From: Candidatus Aminicenantes bacterium UBA2199 | GTDB taxonomy: Bacteria > Acidobacteriota > Aminicenantia > UBA2199 | Direction: 5' to 3' | DNA: 55,649 nucleotides | Assembly (NCBI GenBank): GCA_002327965.1 | Contig: DCVB01000086.1 | Coordinates: 1 to 55,649, forward strand | Shown here: piece after piece, positions 31,281 through 39,664 of the stretch | Layout: the number at the start of each line of letters is the position of its first letter | How positions within the stretch are numbered: position 1 is the first letter of the stretch | The notes under the pieces: model-generated | Databases searched by the model: none | Told to the model about the DNA's origin: nothing | What the model saw: the letters and a program-made list of their open reading frames with translations, nothing else | Program-made: the position numbers and the translations under genes

Positions 31281-32696
31281 TCAGTATGCATGGGGATCGC
31301 CCTTGAACATCTCACAGACCGTGAGCCCGATGATCTTCATGTCCAGCAGGAACGACCAGTTCTCGATGTACCAGATATCGGCCTCCACGCGGCGCCGCAG
31401 CAGCTCGGGGTCGCTGGTCTCGCCGCGCAGGCCGTTCACCTGGGCCCAGCCGGTGATGCCGGGCTTGACCAGGTGGCGCAGCGGGTAGTGCGGGATGGAG
31501 CCCTTCGCCTCCAGGTTCATCGGCGTGGGATGGGGCCGGGGCCCGACCAGCGACATCTCCCCTTTCAGCACGTTGATGAACTGCGGCAGCTCGTCCAGGT
31601 TGCTGCGGCGCAGGAAACGGCCGATGGGGGTGACGCGCGGGTCGTCGCGCGTCGCCTGAAGATAGCGCCCGTTCTCGTCGACATCCGTGCTGTCGGGAGC
31701 CATGGAACGGAACTTCCAGCAGAGGATGCGCCGGTTCTTCTTCCCCCAGCGCTCCTGCTTGAAGAAGACCGGGCCTGGCGAGGTGGCCTTGATCAGCAGG
31801 GCCAGAAGCGGCCACAGCCAGGAAAAGACGGCGATGAAGAGCGCCAGGGAAAAAACCAGGTCGAAGGCGCGCTTTAGAAACCGCCAGGACGAACGTTCCA
31901 GCGAATTGGAGCGCAGGGTGATGATGGGAAATGGGCCGAAGCGTGAGACGCGATAGCTCATGCCGAGAATGCGCTGCAGGTCGGGGATAATGTGCACGCG
32001 GATGGGGAATTTCTCGCAGGCGCCGACGATCGCCCCGAGTCGATCCATGCCGCCGTTGGGCAGGGCGATCACCACATCGTCGACCGCCTGGCTCTCCAGC
32101 ACCCGGGGCAGATCATCGATCACGCCGAGATGCAGGCTGCCGGGACCCTTTGCCGGCTCATCGGCGACATAACCCCGCACCCGCAGGTCGAAGTGGGGGT
32201 TGGCGGCAATGGTCGCGCAGAAACTGCGCGCGGTCTTGCCGCCGCCGATGACCAGGACGCTGCCCAACCGGCGGCCGTCCCGGCGCACCCTCATTTGCAG
32301 CCATATTACGACCAGGTTCCAGAGTGTCAGCGAAACCAGCAGCAGGCCGAAATAGGTGAAGAGAAAGAAGCGCGAAAGAACGTGGGATTTGGCCACGAAC
32401 AGCACGACCGTGGCCAGAAAGAAATGCAGCAGCATCTTCCTGCCCAGAGCGAGCAACTCGCCGCCCAGCGAGCGGATCCGCGCATCACTGTATAGCTGGA
32501 AAGCGCGGGCGCCGCCGGCCCAGGCCAGGCACAGGAAGAGGAGGAAATACAGCTCCAGGCTCCCCGGGCGCAGGAAATTGGCGGTCATGCCGGCATGGCG
32601 CCGGGACAGGAAAACGGCGATGAAGAAAACGGCAACGAGAATCAGCATGTTGCCGGCCTTTTTCAGGAAATCACTGTTACGGCTGCGGTTCTGCAT
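31281..32696 (-). CDS. polyprenyl-phosphate sugar phosphotransferase (initiating transferase)
   Basis: 471 residues from the ATG at 32696, inside the end of the preceding gene (20-base overlap); the open frame extends to 32768 but lacks a membrane start. Four N-terminal helices are followed by a CoA-binding-like Rossmann domain (VLVIGGGKTARSFCATI). The C-terminal catalytic part is standard for WbaP/WcaJ-type enzymes: AFDLVFSLALFIAVF, KATSPGPVFFKQERWGKKN, WKFRSM, RVTPIGRFLRRSNLDELPQF and LKGEMSLVGPRPHP. It moves a sugar phosphate onto undecaprenyl phosphate, starting each repeat unit. Confidence 0.92.
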   Translation of the reverse strand: MQNRSRNSDFLKKAGNMLILVAVFFIAVFLSRRHAGMTANFLRPGSLELYFLLFLCLAWAGGARAFQLYSDARIRSLGGELLALGRKMLLHFFLATVVLFVAKSHVLSRFFLFTYFGLLLVSLTLWNLVVIWLQMRVRRDGRRLGSVLVIGGGKTARSFCATIAANPHFDLRVRGYVADEPAKGPGSLHLGVIDDLPRVLESQAVDDVVIALPNGGMDRLGAIVGACEKFPIRVHIIPDLQRILGMSYRVSRFGPFPIITLRSNSLERSSWRFLKRAFDLVFSLALFIAVFSWLWPLLALLIKATSPGPVFFKQERWGKKNRRILCWKFRSMAPDSTDVDENGRYLQATRDDPRVTPIGRFLRRSNLDELPQFINVLKGEMSLVGPRPHPTPMNLEAKGSIPHYPLRHLVKPGITGWAQVNGLRGETSDPELLRRRVEADIWYIENWSFLLDMKIIGLTVCEMFKGDPHAY

Positions 32697-33801
32697 TTTT
32701 CCCGTCCGCGATTTCGGCGAACAGCCGCCGGTATTGGGCGGTGATCGATTCCCATGAATAGACATCACGTATGCGCTGCGGGGCTTTGCGGCGCAAGCCG
32801 TTCAACAGCGCCTCGTCGCCCTCCATTTCTCCGATCCGGGCGGCCAGGTCGCCGGTCTTCTTGGCGAAATACAATCCGTATTCCCCGGCCAGCATCATTT
32901 CGCGGTTAAAGACCGTATCCAGGGCACAGACGGCGCAGCCATTGGCCAGCGCCTGCAGCAGGACCGGGTTGGTGCCGCCGAATTCGTGGCCGTGAAAATA
33001 GGCGTGACAGTGCTGAAGGAGGGCTTCCAGCTCATCGGGATCGTTCACGTAGCCGGTGAACACGAGCCGCGGATCGGAGCTCCCCTGGAGGTTCTCGGCA
33101 AAGCAATCGCGATAAGGAACATCGCCGACGATGACCAGTTTCCGTTGCGAAGCGGAAGCAGCGAACTCGCGGGCGATGAGATCCGCGTTGTTGTCAGGGA
33201 CCAGACGGCCGACGACCAGGTAATACCCCCGCGGCTGCAGGCCCCACTTTCCCAGCAACCCGGGATCGGCCGGCGGCGGGATATTGGCGCCGTAGGCGAT
33301 CATGGTCGACTCCGCATTGAACTCCTGGCGATAGATCTTCTGCATCTCCGACGAATCGGTGATCACGCGGTCATACAGTCTCACCGCCATCCTGGAGGCC
33401 CAATGAAAATAGCGCGCTCCCAGGCCCCGCCATTTGGGCCGCAGCCACTCCAGGCCATCGACATTGATGACGGTGGATCTGCGGAAGATCCGGGCCAGCA
33501 GGCCGAAGGGCCCGTTGGCCGAATTGACCACCAGGATGACGTCGAATCCGCCGAAGCAAGCGTGCAGCATGGATTGCAGGGAGTGAACGAATTGGCTCAG
33601 GATCTTTTTTTCGATGGTCGGGACATAGACCAGGCGAATGCCATTCAATTCACGGGGCCGTTTGCGAAAAAGGTTACGATGGCAATAGACGGTGACGCCG
33701 ATGCCCGAGCGGACAAGGCGCTCCCCCAGCTCGCGGACGAAGGTCTCGTAGCCGCTGTAAACGATCGGGTATCCCCGCGAGCCGATGATGGCGATCTTCA
33801 T
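32677..33801 (-). CDS. glycosyltransferase (GT4, DUF1972-type N-terminus)
   Basis: 374 residues. The N-terminus MKIAIIGSRGYPIVYSGYET is the mark of DUF1972 rhamnosyl-type transferases (GYPxxYSGxET). The second domain carries VVGRLVPDNNADLIAREFA and the donor site EFGGTNPVLLQALANGCAV with the E-x7-E style pattern of GT4 enzymes. It is cytoplasmic and adds a sugar to the lipid-linked unit. It starts inside the end of the next GT gene by four bases (33798-33801), so the two are coupled. Confidence 0.87.
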   Translation of the reverse strand: MKIAIIGSRGYPIVYSGYETFVRELGERLVRSGIGVTVYCHRNLFRKRPRELNGIRLVYVPTIEKKILSQFVHSLQSMLHACFGGFDVILVVNSANGPFGLLARIFRRSTVINVDGLEWLRPKWRGLGARYFHWASRMAVRLYDRVITDSSEMQKIYRQEFNAESTMIAYGANIPPPADPGLLGKWGLQPRGYYLVVGRLVPDNNADLIAREFAASASQRKLVIVGDVPYRDCFAENLQGSSDPRLVFTGYVNDPDELEALLQHCHAYFHGHEFGGTNPVLLQALANGCAVCALDTVFNREMMLAGEYGLYFAKKTGDLAARIGEMEGDEALLNGLRRKAPQRIRDVYSWESITAQYRRLFAEIADGKNAEPQP

Positions 33802-35030
33802 CCGCCCCCCGGCGCCGGCCTGGCGGCGATCAATTCCCGGTAGAGGCGCAGCAGCTTTTCTCCATGCTGATCCGCGCTGAAATGCTGTTCGAGATGCCGG
33901 TGGGCCTTGCGCGCCAATTCGCGCCCCAGCTCCGGCTGCTGCAGCAGCCGGGCGATCTGAACCCGCAGATCGGCGCTGTCGCCCGGGGAAAAAAGCAGGC
34001 CGGTTTCCCGGTCGATCACCAGTTCGGGGATGCCACCGATGCGGGCCGCCACCACCGGGACGCTTAGGGCGAACGCTTCCATGACGGCAAAAGGATTGTT
34101 CTCATACCAGATGGATGGCACGACGACCATGCGGGCGCGCCGGACGATCGCCGCCAGGGCGGGAAACGGCTGATGGCCGAGGAAGCGGATGCGGGCATTC
34201 GCGATTTGTCCGGCCTGGGCCTGCAACGCTTTTTTCTCGGGGCCATCACCGATGATCAGGCAATCGACCGGCGTGCCGTTCATGGCGTCGATCAGCAGGG
34301 ACACGCCCTTTTCCTCGACCAGGCGCCCGAAATAAACGACCGGCGCTCCCGGTGCCGCGGGGACAGGCTCGAGCGGCGGCAAGCCGGTGAAATTTGCGAT
34401 ATGGACGCACTTCCCCCGGAAGCCCATCTCACCCGCCTTGGCGATCAGAAAGAGGCTGGGACTGATGAAGCGATCGACCCGCCTGTAGTTCGCGCGGTGC
34501 AGCACTGCCCCCAGCGAACAAACCAGGCTTTTCCAATAGCTGTTCTTGACGCATCGCTTCAGGAGGCACCACTGAAAGCGGCCTCCCCGGCACTTTTCGC
34601 AGGGCTTTCCCCGCGAAAAAAGCTTGTAGGCCGGGCAGATCGGCTTGTAATCATGGAGGGTCATCACCACCGGCACGCCGTGCCTTTTCAGGGTGGCGAT
34701 GATCGCCGGCGAGAGATGGTGGTAGATGTTGTGCAGGTGGGCGATGTCCGGCTTCTCGCTGCGCAGGAGCTCGGACAGCTTCGCCTGCGACTCTTTCCCG
34801 AACAGGATGCGCAGCACCCCCCTGACCCGCTCCCGCCAGTTGCCCATCTCCTCGAAATCGACCCGGGAGACGAAATGGGATGATTGCCGCGACTCCAGGT
34901 TCTTCGGATGGTCCATGGAAAAAAAGATCACCTCGTGCCCCTGCTGCCGCAGCAGCTCAGCCGTTTGGAAAAATGCGGTCTCCGAGCCGCCGAAGGGAAA
35001 GAAGAATTTGTTGACCAGCAGGATCTTCAT
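33798..35030 (-). CDS. glycosyltransferase family 4
   Basis: 410 residues. N-terminal acceptor domain MKILLVNKFFFPFGGSETAF; HNIYHHLSPAI and TLHDYKPICPAYKLF are motifs of GT4 mannosyl/glucosyl enzymes. CEKCRGGRFQWC (about residues 143-154) is a Cys group common in one GT4 subset, possibly metal-binding. The donor domain has YFGRLVEEKGVSLLIDAM and ENNPFAVMEAFALSVPVVAA (E-x7-E). The gene overlaps the methyltransferase before it by four bases (35027-35030). Confidence 0.88.
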   Translation of the reverse strand: MKILLVNKFFFPFGGSETAFFQTAELLRQQGHEVIFFSMDHPKNLESRQSSHFVSRVDFEEMGNWRERVRGVLRILFGKESQAKLSELLRSEKPDIAHLHNIYHHLSPAIIATLKRHGVPVVMTLHDYKPICPAYKLFSRGKPCEKCRGGRFQWCLLKRCVKNSYWKSLVCSLGAVLHRANYRRVDRFISPSLFLIAKAGEMGFRGKCVHIANFTGLPPLEPVPAAPGAPVVYFGRLVEEKGVSLLIDAMNGTPVDCLIIGDGPEKKALQAQAGQIANARIRFLGHQPFPALAAIVRRARMVVVPSIWYENNPFAVMEAFALSVPVVAARIGGIPELVIDRETGLLFSPGDSADLRVQIARLLQQPELGRELARKAHRHLEQHFSADQHGEKLLRLYRELIAARPAPGGG

Positions 35031-35944
35031 GATCCGCCGCTCTTTTCAGCGATCACGGTCATGCTGGACCCAAAATCGCGGACCAGGGGGATGCGCGTGA
35101 TGCCCTGTTGAATACCCGAGAGCGCCCGCGCCAAGCGCGGCTTGGCCTGCCAGGATGGCGGCAGAAAAAATGATCCAAGAAAACCATGCATTTCGATCCG
35201 CCGGACGCGAAAACCATTTTCACGCAACAAGCGCGGCAGGCTGCGGCAGGAAAACAGGCGCTCTTCCGCCACCTCGTCATGGGGCGTGTCGTCCAGGAGC
35301 GCGCATTGCCGGTGCACGTACCATTTCCTGCCGCCGCGGATGCGCGCCGCCCGCCAGCGGGCCACGGGATTCAGGGCATTGGCATCAGAGATAATGAGCA
35401 AGCCCCCGGGGAGCAATCCCTGGTAGGCCGCAGCTAAGAACGCCTCCGCCGGGTGGATGTGGGAGATCGCCTCGTTGACCCAGATCAGATCATACCCCGG
35501 GGTCTCCCGGAGATGGGTGATGGCGTTGGCGGTAAGAAAACGGAGCGGCAGGCGGCATTGGCCGACTTCCTGAAAGAACGGGACGCGCGAGCCAGCGTAG
35601 GCGGTCCGGAAAGGCACCAGATCGATACCGGTAACATGGGCCCCCGACAACGCCGCCAGGATCGCTTCGCTGCCGCAACCCGCTCCCGCGTCCAGCAACC
35701 GCGGTGACGGGCGCCGGCGTATCTCGGCCAGAAGGGGTGACAAGCGCGCCGCGTAAGCGTGGATGGCTAGGTGGTTGAGGACGCCCCGGGCGGAAAAGAA
35801 TCCCGGTACATATTTCAGTTGCAGGTACGAATCATCCAACCGCTGCCGGCGCCGGCAGGCAAGTTCCTGAAAAAGCAGACGCGCAAAATCTTCCGCAATC
35901 CTGGGCGTGGCGGCGGAAGCGGGAAAAACAGCTTTTTCATTCAT
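35027..35944 (-). CDS. SAM-dependent methyltransferase of the polysaccharide locus
   Basis: 305 residues. Motif I is LLDAGAGCGSEAILAAL (about residues 82-98), with VTGIDLVPFRTAYA, FLTANAITHLRETPGYDLIWVNEAISHIHP and GLLPGGLLIISDANALNP following. The C-terminal part (RLPRLLRENGFRVRRIEM type) closes the Methyltransf_11-like fold. It probably methylates a sugar or a lipid-linked unit; the target is not shown by the sequence. It follows the pyruvyltransferase gene by 49 bases and is coupled to the GT after it. Confidence 0.82.
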   Translation of the reverse strand: MNEKAVFPASAATPRIAEDFARLLFQELACRRRQRLDDSYLQLKYVPGFFSARGVLNHLAIHAYAARLSPLLAEIRRRPSPRLLDAGAGCGSEAILAALSGAHVTGIDLVPFRTAYAGSRVPFFQEVGQCRLPLRFLTANAITHLRETPGYDLIWVNEAISHIHPAEAFLAAAYQGLLPGGLLIISDANALNPVARWRAARIRGGRKWYVHRQCALLDDTPHDEVAEERLFSCRSLPRLLRENGFRVRRIEMHGFLGSFFLPPSWQAKPRLARALSGIQQGITRIPLVRDFGSSMTVIAEKSGGS

Positions 35945-35993
35945 CCAAAACCAATGGAATTTTACGGCATTTTGCCCGCAAAGACAAATTTCC

Positions 35994-37271
35994 TTACGGC
36001 CAAACCGACGGTGGCGAGAAAATGACCCGGAATTTCTCCTCGATCGTCTCCCGGAGCCCGGGGATGGTACGAGCGATCCGTTCCCGCCACTGTTCCCGGT
36101 TTTTCAGTATTTCCTCGCACAACCGCAACAGCGTTCCGCTCTGGATCTCCTCGATGGGCAGGGAGCAGTGTCCCAGGTCTATCGACTCCAGGATACCTGC
36201 GCTTTTGTGCTGATAGCCGATCACCGCCGCCGGCCGGCCGGCCAGAAAGGCAAAGATGGCCGCGTGCATGCGGCTGGTGATCAGCAGGTCGGTTTGCCGC
36301 AGCAGGTCCACGATGGTTGCCGGCGCCCCGGCCAGGGGCGGGATGAACAAACGCAGGTGGGAGGACGGGATGGCCGCACTCAGCCGTTCATGAACGAGAA
36401 AGGATATCCGCCGGTCGTCCTCTCCTTTGCTTGGCCCCAGGGCCTGGCTGAAGACCAGGAACGAGGCATTGTGTCTCCGATGCAGTTCCAGGCAGGCGGA
36501 CAGCACGCCCTCGATGTAGGCCCGTTTCTGCCTCTGCCGGGCGGCAGCGGATCGCTGCGCCGGGAAATCCCAATCCCGCAGGGCCAGCGCCAGGCGCGGC
36601 CGCGGCAATCCGGAAAAATCGACCGGCGACAACGACGGCGCCGGGGCGAAATAAAAAGCCATGTCGGGGCAGAATTGCAGCTTGCTTTTTTCGGCCGCGG
36701 ACGGGAGCAGCCCCTGGAGGACGGACAGGGAGATGGCCTCGCGCGCAAAAACGACGCGGACGCGTCGGGAGGCGATCAGGCCGGCGAGCCGGCGGCGGCT
36801 CAGCGGACTGGCCAGTGGGCCATAGGACTGCGGGAAGAACACGATGTCCTTCCTGAGCAGGATGGCCAGACGTAGCCCGATGTCGTTCTGCCAGAAGGTG
36901 AATCCGGGGATGCGCCGGTTCGAGTAAAAATAACCGCCGCCGCAGGCAAAGACAAGGTCGGCCCGGCAGAGACAGCGCAGGAAGGCCAACGCCGGGCGGG
37001 GAAAGACCAAAGAAAGGAAGGAGTTCGCCCAGCCGCGCCAGCGGCCGCGGAAACCCGAGGGCGAATGAAAAACAGGCGCGATCACCTCGACGCCCCAGGT
37101 GGCCATGACCGGCCGATCCGATCCGGGCGTCCGCGAAGTGATGGTCAGGCGTGCGTCCGGGAACAGTTTTGTTAACAACTGCAACTGCCCGAGGACGATA
37201 GCGGCGTCGCCGGCGTTGGCCTGCGAATGGGCGTTGACGACAAGGATGCGGGAAATCCGGCGGCTAGCCAT
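35994..37271 (-). CDS. polysaccharide pyruvyl transferase family protein
   Basis: 425 residues. Start MASRRISRILVVNAHSQANAGDAAIVLGQLQ splits into a short basic lead and the NAHSQANAGDAAI motif that opens CsaB/WcaK-type pyruvyltransferases. FACGGGYFYSNR, DIVFFPQSYGPL, VVFAREAISLSVLQ and LLITSRMHAAIFAFLAGRP (His in SRMHA) are the other conserved sites. These enzymes move the enolpyruvyl group of PEP to a sugar as a ketal, adding negative charge. Some members have other roles, so the exact reaction is not certain. The start overlaps the PaaK-like gene by 8 bases. Confidence 0.87.
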   Translation of the reverse strand: MASRRISRILVVNAHSQANAGDAAIVLGQLQLLTKLFPDARLTITSRTPGSDRPVMATWGVEVIAPVFHSPSGFRGRWRGWANSFLSLVFPRPALAFLRCLCRADLVFACGGGYFYSNRRIPGFTFWQNDIGLRLAILLRKDIVFFPQSYGPLASPLSRRRLAGLIASRRVRVVFAREAISLSVLQGLLPSAAEKSKLQFCPDMAFYFAPAPSLSPVDFSGLPRPRLALALRDWDFPAQRSAAARQRQKRAYIEGVLSACLELHRRHNASFLVFSQALGPSKGEDDRRISFLVHERLSAAIPSSHLRLFIPPLAGAPATIVDLLRQTDLLITSRMHAAIFAFLAGRPAAVIGYQHKSAGILESIDLGHCSLPIEEIQSGTLLRLCEEILKNREQWRERIARTIPGLRETIEEKFRVIFSPPSVWP

Positions 37272-38529
37272 TCAACCTGGAGATGACCGAGCGCACTTTC
37301 CCGGTCTCGGCCCCGGGGATGGCCGCGGCGATCTCGATCTCGATGCGCAGCGGCTCGGCGACCGCCGCGCGCAAGGTCTTTTCCGCCAGCGGCAGGGAAA
37401 AGGAACCGTCGTCGTCGGGGACGACCTTGACCGTCAGGCTGCCCGCCTGCTCCTGGACGACCTGCCAGCGGGCCAGGCCCGCCACTTTTTTCATTACCGC
37501 GAAGAAGAACAGCGGGGACAGCACGCGCCCGGAAGGCAGCCGGACCACGGCGTCGGACCTGCCTTCCACGACCTTCATCAGCGGCAGTCCGCGCCCGCAG
37601 AGCGGAGACTGAGCCGAGGGAAAACCCAGATCGCCGATCTCATAACGAATGATGGGGAAGGCATGGGAATACAGGTTGGTCACGACGATCCTGCGGGGAT
37701 TGCCGGGATCGGCGGCAGCAGACCAGGGGAGGAACTCCACGACCAGATGATCGATGTTGACATGGTATTCCCCGCAGTGGGAGCAAAGCCAGGCGATGCA
37801 TCCGGTTTCGGCGGCGCCATAAAGATCGAGCAATTCGGCATGAAATATTTCCCTGATCAGTTCCCGGCATTCATCGTCGACCAGGTCGGACACGCCGACC
37901 ACCCAGCGTGGCCGGAACGCCGTTTGCCCGCTTTTTTTAATGTGCTGCGCCAGGAGCTTCAGGCTTCCGGAATAGCCCCAGAGAATATCGGGCCGATCTT
38001 CATTCAGGGCCTTGAGCCATGCGTCTTCGCTGTCCAGGATGGAGACGGATCTCCGGCGCCAGAATCCCAGCCGTTGGTACCAGGCGGGATGGAGGCGGAT
38101 GTTCTGCGGCCCTGTGATCTCCAGCGTCCGGGCGCGGGGCGGGATGCCGTGCGCCAGCAGAGGGCGGAGCCAGGTCAGGTTGACCAGGGAATGGTCGCGG
38201 GGCAGGAAGGGAATGCGCATCGGCATCCCGGTGGAACCGCTGGTGCAGACCCAGCGGCTGTTCCGGTGAATGGTCGTGGCCTCGCGGATCGCCTGGCGCA
38301 GGAGTTCCTTGCCGACGACGGGAATGCGCAGCAGGTCCTCATGCCCGCGTATATCTTCCGGCCGCAAGTCCAGACGATCGAAGCGGCCCCGGTAGAAGGC
38401 GAAGTGGTCAACGGCGAAACGGATCAGGTTCCTCAGCCTTGACAGTTGCAGCGCCTGCAATTCGTCAGGCGATCGCCACGGGTCGCGGAGAAGGCGAATG
38501 AAGGATAGGGCCGTCCCGGCATCAGCCAT
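37264..38529 (-). CDS. PaaK/CapK-like adenylate-forming enzyme
   Basis: 421 residues of the phenylacetate-CoA-ligase fold. The nucleotide motif is CTSGSTGMPMRIPF (about residues 94-107), with DILWGYSGSLKLLAQ, ELLDLYGAAETGCIAW, PIIRYEIGDLG, and VEGRSDAVVRLPSGRVLSP. A Cys pair and His (CSHCGEYH) sit in the middle, as in CapK. Members in capsule loci are thought to activate a carboxylic acid, perhaps for acylating a sugar; the acid is not shown. It overlaps the preceding radical SAM gene by 8 bases. Confidence 0.82.
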   Translation of the reverse strand: MADAGTALSFIRLLRDPWRSPDELQALQLSRLRNLIRFAVDHFAFYRGRFDRLDLRPEDIRGHEDLLRIPVVGKELLRQAIREATTIHRNSRWVCTSGSTGMPMRIPFLPRDHSLVNLTWLRPLLAHGIPPRARTLEITGPQNIRLHPAWYQRLGFWRRRSVSILDSEDAWLKALNEDRPDILWGYSGSLKLLAQHIKKSGQTAFRPRWVVGVSDLVDDECRELIREIFHAELLDLYGAAETGCIAWLCSHCGEYHVNIDHLVVEFLPWSAAADPGNPRRIVVTNLYSHAFPIIRYEIGDLGFPSAQSPLCGRGLPLMKVVEGRSDAVVRLPSGRVLSPLFFFAVMKKVAGLARWQVVQEQAGSLTVKVVPDDDGSFSLPLAEKTLRAAVAEPLRIEIEIAAAIPGAETGKVRSVISRLNG

Positions 38530-39664
38530 GAAGTTTTTTCCCCCCGAATTTCATGCGCAGAAGGAATGACAGGTAGCGGAGGGCGTCCTTCTCCAATTCG
38601 ATGCGGTTGAGGGTATTGGGCGGGCACTGCGGGCAGACGCCAGCCAGCAATTCCCTTTCCCGGTAGCGCAGCGCCTCGCGGCCATAATAGATCCGCCGGG
38701 CGGATTGCTCCCGGCAGCTTCCGATCTCGCGGCTGAACTTGCAGTAGAAAAACTCTCCGCGGGAACCGAGGATCGCCCCGCCCATCCGGTAGTGGCAGGC
38801 CAGGCGGCGCGGGCGGCCGTATTCCAGCATGTCGGCGAGCACGTGGTAGCGCAGCCGGTGATGGCGGAGGAACGGCTCCTCCCGGGACAGGCGGCGAAGA
38901 AAACGAATGACGACCGGCTTCTGCTCTGGACGCAGGGAAAAATCCTCTTCCATCTCCCGGTTGTGGAACCGTTCGCGCACTTCCGCCAGGACGAAATTGG
39001 CCGGGATATTCCTTTCGCGGCTCCAGGCCGCCAGGTCTTCGAGCCCATCGGCGTTGAGCGCCGACATGACGCAATTGATCGACAAAAAAAAATCGCAAGA
39101 TTTCTGCAGGTCCTGCAGCTGCTCCAGCGCGGAATGCACTTCATCCCAGGCTCCCGATCGGCCGGCGATCTCGTCAAAAGCGGGTCCACGGGCATGCAGG
39201 GAAATGCTGACGGAGAAGGGCACCCGGCGCTGGCGGCAGCCGTGGGAGATAGCGGCCACCCGCGAAACGCAACGGGCGGCCGGTATGCCGTTGGAGTTCA
39301 GGGACAGCGCCCTCAGCCTGGGGAAACGCTCCAGGATCAGTTCGGCGATCTCGGGCAGGTCGGGGCGCAGCAGGGGCTCGCCACCGTTGATGTTGACGTA
39401 TTTCAGGCGGGCGAACAGCGGATCGGAAAGGATCTCCGCAATCTCCGGCAATGAAAGCTCAGCGCCCCGGCTGCCGGGACCCTCCCTCCAGATGCCGCAG
39501 GTCCGGCAGCGCAGGTTGCAGGCATAGGTGACGTAAAAGCAGAGCGCCCGCGGAGCGGGGACGATCCCCAACAGGGATTCCATGTTGGCCTGGACGGCGT
39601 TCCAGGCACTGCCGAACAAAGAACCCGTACCGCGGCGCCCTGGCCTTTCCGGGCTATTCATCAT
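38522..39664 (-). CDS. radical SAM/SPASM-like protein of the polysaccharide locus
   Basis: 380 residues. The cluster motif is C-x3-C-x2-C in YACNLRCRTCGIW (about residues 48-60). INGGEPLLRPDLPEI and SLNSNGIPAAR follow, and the C-terminal half has CHYRMGGAILGSRGEFFYCKF and LAGVCPQCPPNTLN, Cys-rich like a twitch/SPASM extension. The substrate is unknown. A dehydrogenase or carbon-inserting role on a sugar or lipid carrier is possible. It overlaps the upstream B12-radical SAM gene by 11 bases. Confidence 0.82.
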   Translation of the reverse strand: MMNSPERPGRRGTGSLFGSAWNAVQANMESLLGIVPAPRALCFYVTYACNLRCRTCGIWREGPGSRGAELSLPEIAEILSDPLFARLKYVNINGGEPLLRPDLPEIAELILERFPRLRALSLNSNGIPAARCVSRVAAISHGCRQRRVPFSVSISLHARGPAFDEIAGRSGAWDEVHSALEQLQDLQKSCDFFLSINCVMSALNADGLEDLAAWSRERNIPANFVLAEVRERFHNREMEEDFSLRPEQKPVVIRFLRRLSREEPFLRHHRLRYHVLADMLEYGRPRRLACHYRMGGAILGSRGEFFYCKFSREIGSCREQSARRIYYGREALRYRERELLAGVCPQCPPNTLNRIELEKDALRYLSFLLRMKFGGKKLHG